NCBI RefSeq assembly: GCF_002873135.1
Contig: NZ_MCVI01000021.1
Span: forward strand, 62,001 to 126,000
Reading direction: 5' to 3'
Origin: Shewanella sp. 10N.286.48.A6
GTDB lineage: Bacteria > Pseudomonadota > Gammaproteobacteria > Enterobacterales > Shewanellaceae
Length of the DNA: 64,000 nucleotides
Position numbers and translations under genes: made by a program. Positions 33,222 to 41,922 of the stretch are shown piece by piece (position 1 is the first letter of the stretch; the number at the start of each line of letters is the position of its first letter). Under the pieces are notes generated by a model. That model worked only from the letters and a program-made list of their open reading frames with translations. It did not search any database and was not told the DNA's origin.

Positions 33222-34889
33222 ATGGCTCAGTTTGTATACAGCATGCTTAGAGTGGGCAAAATTGTTCCACCTAAAAAACAAATCCTTAAAGATATTTCAC
33301 TGAGTTTTTTCCCTGGCGCCAAAATTGGTGTACTTGGTTTAAACGGTTCAGGTAAATCAACGCTACTGCGAATCATGGCCGGTTTAGATACCGAAATTGA
33401 AGGTGAAGCACGTCCGATGCAAGACCTTAAAATCGGTTACCTTCCTCAAGAGCCTAAACTTGATGAAACGCAAACAGTACGTGAAGCCATTGAAGAAGCG
33501 GTAAGTGAAGCTAAAAATGCCTTAACCCGTCTTGATGAAGTCTATGCACTTTACGCAGAACCTGATGCTGACTTTGACGCCTTAGCAAAAGAGCAAGGTC
33601 AACTTGAAGCCATCATTCAATCTCAAGATGCCCATAACCTCGAGATGGTGTTAGATCGCGCCGCTAATGCACTGCGTCTACCTGATTGGGATGAAAAAAT
33701 TGAAGTACTTTCAGGTGGTGAACGCCGCCGTGTGGCGATATGTCGTCTTCTTTTAGAAAAGCCAGACATGCTGCTGCTTGATGAACCAACCAACCACTTG
33801 GATGCTGAATCAGTCGCTTGGCTTGAACGTTTCTTACAAGACTATACTGGCACCGTTGTGGCTATTACCCATGATAGATATTTCTTGGATAATGCTGCAG
33901 GTTGGATTTTAGAACTCGACCGTGGTGAAGGTATTCCTTGGGAAGGTAACTATTCATCTTGGTTAGAGCAAAAAGATGCTCGTCTACAGCAAGAATCTTC
34001 CACAGAAAGTGCGCGCCAGAAAACCATTCAAAAAGAATTAGAATGGGTACGTCAAGGTTCAAAAGGTCGTCAATCAAAAGGCAAAGCCCGTATGGCTCGC
34101 TTTGAAGAATTGAACACCAATGATTACCAAAAACGAAATGAAACCAATGAGTTATTCATTCCACCTGGGCCACGTTTAGGTGATAAGGTTATTGAAGTAA
34201 ATAACCTGACCAAATCATATGGTGACCGAGTATTGATTGATGACTTAACTTTCGCTGTTCCAAAAGGCGCGATTGTTGGTATCATCGGCGCTAACGGTGC
34301 AGGTAAGTCAACCTTATTTAAGATGATTTCAGGTGCAGAGCAACCGGATAGCGGCAGCATTGAAGTCGGCGAATCAGTGCAAATAGCCTCAGTTGAACAG
34401 TTCCGCGATTCAATGAATGATAAGAACACAGTTTGGCAAGAGATTTCAGACGGTCAAGATATCATGCGGATCAACAATACTGAGATCCCGAGTCGTGCAT
34501 ACGTAGGCCGCTTTAATTTCCGTGGTGGCGATCAGCAAAAAATCATTGGCACTCTTTCAGGTGGTGAGCGTAACCGGGTTCATTTAGCCAAACTACTGCA
34601 AGCTGGCGGCAACGTGTTATTACTCGATGAGCCAACCAATGACTTGGATGTTGAAACGCTGCGAGCACTAGAGGAAGCTTTATTAGAGTTCCCAGGTTGT
34701 GCCATGGTTATTTCCCATGACCGTTGGTTCCTAGACAGAATCGCTACCCATATTCTTGATTACCGTGATGAAGGCCAAGTGAACTTCTATGAAGGTAACT
34801 ACAGTGAATATACCACTTGGCTGAAAGAAAACTTAGGTGCAGAAGCCATTGAGCCGCACCGCTTGAAATACAAACGTATTGCAAAATAA
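33222..34889 (+). CDS. ettA: Energy-dependent translational throttle protein EttA (ABC-F)
   Basis: An ABC-F ATPase that binds the ribosomal E site and gates the first elongation step according to the ATP/ADP ratio. The start ATG 33222 (MAQFVYSMLRVGKIVPPKK) gives 555 residues, identical in length to E. coli EttA. Two ATPase domains carry Walker A GLNGSGKST and GANGAGKST and signatures LSGGERRRVAICRLL and LSGGERNRVHLAKLL, each followed by LLLDEPTN. The linker rich in Lys/Arg (KGRQSKGKARMARFEEL) lies between them. There are no membrane segments. Confidence 0.96.
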   Translation: MAQFVYSMLRVGKIVPPKKQILKDISLSFFPGAKIGVLGLNGSGKSTLLRIMAGLDTEIEGEARPMQDLKIGYLPQEPKLDETQTVREAIEEAVSEAKNALTRLDEVYALYAEPDADFDALAKEQGQLEAIIQSQDAHNLEMVLDRAANALRLPDWDEKIEVLSGGERRRVAICRLLLEKPDMLLLDEPTNHLDAESVAWLERFLQDYTGTVVAITHDRYFLDNAAGWILELDRGEGIPWEGNYSSWLEQKDARLQQESSTESARQKTIQKELEWVRQGSKGRQSKGKARMARFEELNTNDYQKRNETNELFIPPGPRLGDKVIEVNNLTKSYGDRVLIDDLTFAVPKGAIVGIIGANGAGKSTLFKMISGAEQPDSGSIEVGESVQIASVEQFRDSMNDKNTVWQEISDGQDIMRINNTEIPSRAYVGRFNFRGGDQQKIIGTLSGGERNRVHLAKLLQAGGNVLLLDEPTNDLDVETLRALEEALLEFPGCAMVISHDRWFLDRIATHILDYRDEGQVNFYEGNYSEYTTWLKENLGAEAIEPHRLKYKRIAK

Positions 34890-35430
34890 CAATCGCGTCA
34901 CTGCCGATATCTATCAATGGTGATGCAAGTTAATAAATGCTCCTTATGACGATTTACCCATATTTAAGTAAATAGTCTAAAGGAGCATTTTTATATCTCA
35001 TGACTAAAAAATTCACTAAACAGGTTAAAGCTGCAGTTTTGTTGATTAATGTCATAAAAATGACACCATTAATTCATCTCCAAAAACAATTGAAATATTA
35101 ACAACTCGCCAAACCATATTGCAGCGGCGCCGTTATATTCATGTTTATCCGCCCCTTGCCAAACTCATCATCCATATGGACTATTTTTACTAATTAACAA
35201 CAGCTTAAAAATCATTTACAACTTATCCCTTAGTGTATAAAAATGGCCTAGATGAATTAATTTTCGTGAGCTGTGGCGATGTTGTAAAAAATACTCAAAA
35301 ACAACAATCTATTTGTAAAGACATACCAACTTCAGTAATATAAAATTATTGACGGATTGTTTTACTGTTGACCATTTGTTATGGCGCAATTGCTATACAC
35401 CAAAAAAATTAAGAAAAAACGGAGAAATCA
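34890..35430 (+). other. ettA-orphan gene intergenic region
   Basis: 541 bases. The first 100 hold the ettA terminator. The remainder is strongly AT-rich with no supportable frame or RNA structure. It ends with GGAGA six bases before the GTG start of the next gene. Confidence 0.6.
34935..34993 (+). terminator. ettA terminator
   Basis: An 11-base outer stem AAATGCTCCTT / AAGGAGCATTT encloses an inner ATTTAC / GTAAAT stem; TTATAT follows. It lies 45 bases after the ettA stop. Confidence 0.8.
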
Positions 35431-36585
35431 GTGAGATATAGTCGAATAACATTTATGTTTTTATGCTTTTATGCAAGCAGCTCATTTGGTTTAGAAATTA
35501 TTACCAGCAGTGAAACTAAAGCACTTGAAGAAATTGAGCAAAAATACAACATTGACAGCTTACTTATTTCTGCCAATGACAAGTTATCGACTCATAAGAA
35601 AAAAGAATCTGATTATCATGCTCTCAGTGTTGAAATAAAGAGTAAGAAAACTGAGTATGATCACGTTATCTCAAAACTACCGGCTAAAATTTTATCGCGC
35701 TCAAACATTAATGCTTATTACCAAGATATCGAAAAACTGGTGCTTAAAATTGACCAGTTAGAAACCAAATATGATATTGACGGCAAATCACTTCGTAGAG
35801 AGTACAAGACTATTATGGCCGAGTACGATGCCATTAATACTAAACGTACCGATAAAGATGAGCAGTTAGCCGCCTTAAAAAGTGATATTACCAAACGTCT
35901 AATCGCTGATGTATCAAAACCAGATACTGTCCAAACTGTTGATTTAGACGGTTCGACGTTATGTTCTAAATTCCAATCAATAAACGACTGTCTTAAAGAT
36001 TCTGAAAATTACATTGTCACTAATACCATTAAAACGGATCCATTCTTAAATGATCGTAGCGTGTTGCTTTCATACGATGTTATTGATGCCAGCATGAACA
36101 TGAGTGGTAATTTAAACTACAAGATCAAGATGGCCTTCAAACCTTCTTATAACAGTAAAATTGATTCGCTCATTAATGAAAAGCTAGGGTTAAAATCAGC
36201 CATGATCACCTTAGTGAGTAATGTCGCTGCTGATTGGTTTATTGATGGGGTAAAAATCGGTACAGGCCGAGAATTATTTCATGAGGTGCCATTAGGGCAA
36301 CATGGCATTTTGGCATCATACCAGTCTCAAGATAAATCGAGTGTTGAGTTCATTCAAGGAAACGGCGTTTTTAACTATAACTTCAATAATATGTCTCGAC
36401 AAAATGACCTAGTCAGCTTGCCAAACAAAGACAGTAAAAAACAAGTTATAAAAATGAAGCCTAAACAGGTTAATACCAATAACCAAGCGAACGCCACCTC
36501 CAAAAAAAGCTTAACCGATAAAGGTTATGAATACTTTATGGGTATTGAACCCGCTAATAGTGAGCATGAAAAAAACTTCGACTAA
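35431..36585 (+). CDS. Secreted coiled-coil protein with PEGA-like segment
   Basis: I do not recognise this 384-residue protein. A signal peptide is likely (YSRITFMFLCFYASSSFG, cleavage before LEI). Residues about 25-160 are rich in Lys/Glu with heptad-like spacing and probably form a coiled coil. A middle domain holds two Cys (CSKFQSINDC) that may form a disulfide. Near residues 268-305, NVAADWFIDGVKIGTGRELF and EVPLGQHGILASYQ look like a PEGA repeat (inert-ligand, carbohydrate-side or surface-associated modules). The C-terminus is Lys/Asn-rich. The GTG start has GGAGA six bases upstream. A strong terminator follows, so the gene is alone. Expected location: periplasm. Confidence 0.72.
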   Translation: MRYSRITFMFLCFYASSSFGLEIITSSETKALEEIEQKYNIDSLLISANDKLSTHKKKESDYHALSVEIKSKKTEYDHVISKLPAKILSRSNINAYYQDIEKLVLKIDQLETKYDIDGKSLRREYKTIMAEYDAINTKRTDKDEQLAALKSDITKRLIADVSKPDTVQTVDLDGSTLCSKFQSINDCLKDSENYIVTNTIKTDPFLNDRSVLLSYDVIDASMNMSGNLNYKIKMAFKPSYNSKIDSLINEKLGLKSAMITLVSNVAADWFIDGVKIGTGRELFHEVPLGQHGILASYQSQDKSSVEFIQGNGVFNYNFNNMSRQNDLVSLPNKDSKKQVIKMKPKQVNTNNQANATSKKSLTDKGYEYFMGIEPANSEHEKNFD

Positions 36586-36964
36586 TAGCCCTATAAGCTG
36601 CGAGTAAAAAAAGCCATTTAGGTATTACCTAAGTGGCTTTTTTATTTAAGTGCATTTAGCTTAATGAGCTATTTTAATGAGAAGAATAACTAAGCCGCAG
36701 GTTGTTAATATCATAAGCTAGCAAATTGTCACAGTAACAATGTCGAACACCAAAAGTCACCAACAACATAAGCCAAGCTAATGTTATCTATTCATTACAA
36801 AATGATCAGCTAATCGCCTATAGTTGCAACGAACTGTTGATAAGCTTGTTATCGGAATGTTCAGTTACACTCTTATCTTCTTTGCTTTACATTCATTTAC
36901 GCTTATATGGCTAATTATTTATTAATATAGACCGCAATTCAGCAACGAGTCATCGAGTTCTATT
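36586..36964 (+). other. Intergenic region before the RND genes
   Basis: 379 bases. It holds the terminator at 36611-36643 and then AT-rich sequence that should include the promoter of the efflux pair. I see no regulator gene or clear operator. Confidence 0.55.
36611..36643 (+). terminator. Terminator of the PEGA-like gene
   Basis: Thirteen-base-pair stem AAGCCATTTAGGT / ACCTAAGTGGCTT (one G-T) with a three-base loop, then TTTTATTT. Confidence 0.92.
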
Positions 36965-38089
36965 ATGAAAAAATTACTTCCCCTTATTGTCATTTGCAGC
37001 TTAGTTGCTGCCGCAGTCATCTATAGTGATTTTTCACAAGCCAATAAAGCTACGCCGTCTCAAAAAGGCCCTGCCAAAAAATCTATTCCGGTTGTTACAG
37101 GGCTTGTAGAGCAACATGAATTATCTCAATCACTGTCTTTGATTGGTAAACTCGACGCTGAACAATCAGTGTATATCTCTTCGCAAGTGGCTGGGCAAAT
37201 CGGTCAAATTAATATTCAGTCCAATCAAGATATTCAAGCTGGGCAAATCATTGTTCAATTAGACGACGCCAAAGCCAAAGCGGCAACAGCAGAAGCCGCG
37301 GCTTACCTTGCTGATGAAAAAAGAAAGCTCAAAGAGTTCCAAAAATTAGTTAAAAGTAATGCCATTACCCAAACTGAAATCGATGCCCAACAAGCCAGTG
37401 TAGATATAGCTCAGGCGCGTTTAGCCGCTGCCCAAGCAGAACTTGATTACCATTCATTAAATGCGCCTTTTTCTGGCACCGCTGGCTTAGTTGATTTTAG
37501 TGTAGGTAAAATGATTGCTGTCGGCACCGAGTTACTGGCATTTGACGACCTTTCTAGTATGAGACTCGACCTGCAAGTGCCTGAGCATTATTTATCTATG
37601 TTATCCATTGGTATGCCTGTAGCGGCACAAAGTAAAGCCTGGCCTGAACAAGTCTTTAGCGGCGAGATTACCGCCATTGATTCCCGCATTAATCAAGACA
37701 CCTTAAATTTACGAGTTAGAGTGCAGTTTGATAACTTCAATAGTCAACTCAAGCCGGGAATGATGATGGCGGCGACACTTAACTTTCCTGCGATTGCTGA
37801 GCCAGTCATTCCTGTACAGGCTATTGAATACTCAGGTACTAAACGCTTTGTCTATTTGATTGGAAAGAACAACATTGCTAAACGTACTGAAGTCATTCTT
37901 GGTGCCCGTATTGATAATGAAGTGTTGATCTCAAATGGCCTTAAAATTGGCGACAATGTGGTGGTTCAGGGACTTGTCAATATGCGTGATGGTGTCAGTG
38001 TCGATATTTTACAAACCAACTCAACCACTGAGAAAATCGCTAAAGAAGATGACAGCGCAATGCTAACCACTGAATTGGAGAAAAGTTAA
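36965..38089 (+). CDS. RND efflux periplasmic adaptor (membrane fusion protein)
   Basis: A 374-residue HlyD/AcrA-type adaptor that bridges an RND pump to an outer-membrane channel. It has an N-terminal membrane anchor or signal (LLPLIVICSLVAAAVIYS) with no lipobox. The barrel-sandwich halves are visible (VYISSQVAGQIGQI, QIIVQLDDAKAK and LNAPFSGTAGLV), with a helical hairpin between them and a beta-barrel after (DLQVPEHYLSML). Its stop overlaps the pump ATG (TAATG), so both are made together. Confidence 0.93.
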   Translation: MKKLLPLIVICSLVAAAVIYSDFSQANKATPSQKGPAKKSIPVVTGLVEQHELSQSLSLIGKLDAEQSVYISSQVAGQIGQINIQSNQDIQAGQIIVQLDDAKAKAATAEAAAYLADEKRKLKEFQKLVKSNAITQTEIDAQQASVDIAQARLAAAQAELDYHSLNAPFSGTAGLVDFSVGKMIAVGTELLAFDDLSSMRLDLQVPEHYLSMLSIGMPVAAQSKAWPEQVFSGEITAIDSRINQDTLNLRVRVQFDNFNSQLKPGMMMAATLNFPAIAEPVIPVQAIEYSGTKRFVYLIGKNNIAKRTEVILGARIDNEVLISNGLKIGDNVVVQGLVNMRDGVSVDILQTNSTTEKIAKEDDSAMLTTELEKS

Positions 38090-41000
38090 TGTGGCTTTCT
38101 GACGTTTCGGTAAAACGCCCTGTTGTCGCCATCGTACTGAGCCTGCTTTTAGGGGTATTTGGACTGGTATCACTGTCTAAGCTTTCAATCAGAGAAATGC
38201 CTGATGTAGAAAGCCCTGTGGTAACTGTAATGACCACCTATGATGGCGCCTCGGCAACCATTATGGAAAGCCAGATCACCACCACCATTGAAGATGAATT
38301 AACCGGTATCAGTGGTGTTGATGAAATTACCTCAGTAACCCGCAATGGCATGTCGCGCATTACTGTAACCTTCTTATTAGGCTGGAATTTAACCGAAGGG
38401 GTAAGTGATGTTCGCGATGCTGTCGCACGCGCTCAAAGACGCTTACCTGATGAAGCTAACGATCCTGTGGTCTCTAAAGACAATGGCTCTGGCGAGCCGG
38501 CAATCTATGTCAATTTAAGCTCATCGACGATGGATAGGACCCAGTTAACTGATTACTCCCAACGGGTGCTAGAGGACAGATTTAACTTAATTTCCGGAGT
38601 GAGTTCTATTTCAATCACTGGTGGATTATATAAAGTCATGTACGTTCAGTTAAAGCCTGAACTTATGGCCGGGCGTAACGTGTCAGCCAATGATATCGTC
38701 TCTGCTTTAAATACTGAAAATGTTGAAACCCCAGGTGGTGAGGTCCGTAATGACACCACTGTTATGACTGTGAGAACGGCCAGACTTTATAATAATCCAG
38801 ATGATTTTGATTATTTGGTTGTACGCACTGCAGAAGATGGCAGTCCGATTTATCTAAAAGACGTCGCTGATGTATTTATCGGTGCAGAGAATGAAAACTC
38901 AACCTTTAAAAGTAATGGTGTTCCTAACCTTAGTTTAGGCATTATTGCCCAATCAGATGCTAACCCTTTAGATGTCGCTAAATTGGTTCATCAAGAGGTT
39001 GATAACATTCAACAGTTTCTTCCTGATGGCACAGCCCTCGCGGTAGATTATGACTCTACCGTGTTTATATCTCGTTCTATTGATGAGGTGTATAACACTA
39101 TTATTATCACTGCTATTTTAGTGATACTGGTGCTATACATTTTTATTGGCCAAGTGAGAGCCACATTGATCCCTGCGGTGACGGTTCCGGTATCATTAAT
39201 TTCTGCTTTTATTGCGGCCAATAGCTTTGGCTTTTCAATCAACTTGTTAACCTTAATGGCACTGATCCTCGCCATTGGTTTAGTGGTCGATGACGCCATT
39301 GTAGTAGTAGAAAATATTTTCCATCACCTCGAAAAAGGTGAGCCACCGATACTTGCCGCGTACAAAGGTGCCCGTGAGGTTGGTTTTGCTGTAATGGCAA
39401 CCACAGCGGTACTGGTCATGGTATTTTTACCTATCTCCTTTATGGAGGGCATGGTGGGGCTGCTATTTACTGAATTCTCAGTCATGTTGGCTGTATCAGT
39501 GCTGTTTTCATCACTCATTGCCCTAACCTTAACCCCAGTACTTGGTAGTAAATTACTTAAGGCTAACGTCAAACCTAATCGATTTAATCTGTGGGTTGAT
39601 GACCTTTTTGAGCGCCTAGAGCAGCAATACCGTAAGCTGGTTTCAAAAGCGGTGAAATACCGCTATATCGCGCCTATTATCATTATTGCTTGTGTGATTG
39701 GTAGTGGCTGGTTACTCAACCAAGTACCAGCACAGCTAGCACCACAAGAAGATCGCGGTGTCGTGTTTGCTTTTGTTAAAGGCGCTGAAGGCACCAGCTA
39801 TAACCGCATGGCGGCCAACATGGATATTGTCGAGCAGCGACTACTGCCCATGTTAGGCGATGGTGTTATTAAGTCATTTAGTATTCAAGCGCCTGCTTTT
39901 GGTGGCCGCGCAGGCGACCAGACCGGCTTTGTGATTATCCAATTAGAAGAGTGGCAAGACCGTGATATTAATGCCCAGCAATCTTTAGGCATTATCGCTA
40001 AAGCACTTGATGGCATTGCTGACGTTATGGTTCGGCCAATGTTGCCTGGCTTTAGAGGCCAATCCAGTGAGCCGGTACAATTTGTGTTAGGTGGTTCTAA
40101 TTATCAGGAGCTATTTAAATGGGCACAGGCACTGCAACTTGAAGCGGATCATAGCCCACTTCTAGAAGGCGCTGATCTTGATTATGCAGAAACCACCCCC
40201 GAATTACTGGTGAGTGTTGATAGGCAACGCGCTGCAGAGCTGGGCGTCAGTGTCTCAGAAGTAGCCGACACCTTAGAAATTATGCTGGGCGGCAAAAGTG
40301 AAACCACCTTCATCGAACGCGGTGAAGAATACGATGTTTACTTACGTGGTGATGAAAATAGTTTTAATAGCGTGGCTGATTTGAGTCAGATATATATGCG
40401 CACTAAAACCGGTGAACTTATCACCCTTGATACCATTACCAAGATTGATGAAGTGGCTTCAGCGCAAAAACTAAGCCATTTAAATAAACAAAAATCGATA
40501 ACCTTAAAGGCGAATTTAGGCGCGGGTTATACACTCGGTGAAGCATTAGATTTTCTGGACCAAAAAGCCATTGAGATGCTCCCCAGTGATATAAATGTGT
40601 CCTATACCGGTGAGTCGAAGGATTTTAAAGAAAACCAGAGCAGCGTATTTATCGTATTTGGTTTAGCGCTATTGGTTGCCTATTTAGTTCTGGCGGCGCA
40701 GTTCGAGAGTTTCATCAACCCATTAGTGGTGATGTTTACCGTACCAATGGGGATCTTTGGCGGCTTCTTAGGGCTTTATTTAACCGGTCAGGGGTTAAAT
40801 ATTTATAGCCAGATAGGCATGATAATGCTCATTGGTATGGTGACTAAGAATGGTATTTTGATTGTTGAGTTTGCCAACCAGCTGCGAGATAAAGGCCTTG
40901 AAATAGAGCAAGCCATTATCGACGCCTCAGCTCGTCGTTTAAGACCGATTTTAATGACTGCTTTTACCACTCTAATCGGCGCAATTCCACTCATTATGTC

Positions 41001-41190
41001 AACAGGTGCAGGCTCGGAAAGTCGAATTGCAGTGGGTACAGTAGTGTTCTTTGGGATGGCATTTGCTACTCTAGTGACCTTATTAGTTATTCCTGCCATG
41101 TATCGACTCATTTCAGGAGCAACACATTCGCCTGGATATGTTGAACAACAGCTCAATGATGCTATTGAGGCGCAAAAACAACGACCTTAA
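38089..41190 (+). CDS. RND efflux permease
   Basis: A 1033-residue inner-membrane proton/drug antiporter of the AcrB/MexF superfamily (HAE1). It starts WLSDVSVKRPVVAIVLSLLL with the first membrane helix; two large periplasmic loops and twelve membrane segments follow. The proton-relay Asp pair is seen in LVVDDAIVVVENIFHH. GMVTKNGILIVEFANQLR and RLRPILMTAFTT are family signatures. No outer-membrane channel gene is nearby, so it should share a TolC homologue. The substrate is unknown. Confidence 0.94.
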   Translation: MWLSDVSVKRPVVAIVLSLLLGVFGLVSLSKLSIREMPDVESPVVTVMTTYDGASATIMESQITTTIEDELTGISGVDEITSVTRNGMSRITVTFLLGWNLTEGVSDVRDAVARAQRRLPDEANDPVVSKDNGSGEPAIYVNLSSSTMDRTQLTDYSQRVLEDRFNLISGVSSISITGGLYKVMYVQLKPELMAGRNVSANDIVSALNTENVETPGGEVRNDTTVMTVRTARLYNNPDDFDYLVVRTAEDGSPIYLKDVADVFIGAENENSTFKSNGVPNLSLGIIAQSDANPLDVAKLVHQEVDNIQQFLPDGTALAVDYDSTVFISRSIDEVYNTIIITAILVILVLYIFIGQVRATLIPAVTVPVSLISAFIAANSFGFSINLLTLMALILAIGLVVDDAIVVVENIFHHLEKGEPPILAAYKGAREVGFAVMATTAVLVMVFLPISFMEGMVGLLFTEFSVMLAVSVLFSSLIALTLTPVLGSKLLKANVKPNRFNLWVDDLFERLEQQYRKLVSKAVKYRYIAPIIIIACVIGSGWLLNQVPAQLAPQEDRGVVFAFVKGAEGTSYNRMAANMDIVEQRLLPMLGDGVIKSFSIQAPAFGGRAGDQTGFVIIQLEEWQDRDINAQQSLGIIAKALDGIADVMVRPMLPGFRGQSSEPVQFVLGGSNYQELFKWAQALQLEADHSPLLEGADLDYAETTPELLVSVDRQRAAELGVSVSEVADTLEIMLGGKSETTFIERGEEYDVYLRGDENSFNSVADLSQIYMRTKTGELITLDTITKIDEVASAQKLSHLNKQKSITLKANLGAGYTLGEALDFLDQKAIEMLPSDINVSYTGESKDFKENQSSVFIVFGLALLVAYLVLAAQFESFINPLVVMFTVPMGIFGGFLGLYLTGQGLNIYSQIGMIMLIGMVTKNGILIVEFANQLRDKGLEIEQAIIDASARRLRPILMTAFTTLIGAIPLIMSTGAGSESRIAVGTVVFFGMAFATLVTLLVIPAMYRLISGATHSPGYVEQQLNDAIEAQKQRP

Positions 41191-41217
41191 CTTAATGACT
41201 TTAATACAGGTGTAAAA

Positions 41218-41691
41218 ATGGAAAAAGTGGCTATTTTTGTTGATGTACAAAACATTTATTACACCTGTAAACAAGCTTTTGGGCACTCATTCAATTACCG
41301 CGCTTTATATAAATTACTGAGTCAGCAATATCACATTGAACATGCTATTGCTTATGCCATTGCCCCTGCAGACGACGGTCAGAGAAAGTTTCAAGATGCA
41401 TTAAAACACATAGGTTTTGAAGTCAAACTCAAACCTTATATTCAGCGCAGTGATGGCAGCGCCAAAGGCGACTGGGATGTAGGAATTACCATAGATATTC
41501 TTGATATTGCCGAGCATGTCGATAAGGTAATTTTATTGTCTGGCGATGGTGACTTTGATTTATTGCTTGCCAAAGTAGCACAAAAATATGGCTGTAATAC
41601 CCAAGTGATCAGCGTTGCGCCTTTAACAGCAAAGTCACTGCTTGATGTCACTGGCAGCCATATCGCGATTAACCATGACTTGCTACTTTAA
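41218..41691 (+). CDS. NYN domain protein (LabA/DUF88 family)
   Basis: A 157-residue PIN-like fold protein. Acidic metal-site residues are visible: VAIFVDVQNIYYT (Asp 9, Asn 12), KGDWDVGITIDI and LLSGDGDFDLLLAKV. The family is predicted to be RNases; most members are uncharacterised. AGGTG lies five bases before the ATG. It is only 27 bases after the RND pump, so it could be co-transcribed, but no functional link is evident. Confidence 0.87.
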   Translation: MEKVAIFVDVQNIYYTCKQAFGHSFNYRALYKLLSQQYHIEHAIAYAIAPADDGQRKFQDALKHIGFEVKLKPYIQRSDGSAKGDWDVGITIDILDIAEHVDKVILLSGDGDFDLLLAKVAQKYGCNTQVISVAPLTAKSLLDVTGSHIAINHDLLL

Positions 41692-41922
41692 CTGTCACAT
41701 TTTTCATCACTCTTCGGCTTAGTGTAAACAAATATATACACATATATAAGCTGGCTAGTATGCTTTAAAATACCAATATAAACAACTAACTAGGCTTTCC
41801 TATATGGTCACAGTGCTCACTTCCCATATTGTGCTGTTTATCCGCATTACATCACTTCTAAATTTATGTAGAATTACTAGCGAACTTCATTAATAAAAAA
41901 TAATAATAATTGAGGCTAGTCG

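Noticed and set aside
39048..41156. Antisense frames over the RND permease
   Set aside because: Shadow frames; no start signals and no recognisable protein features.
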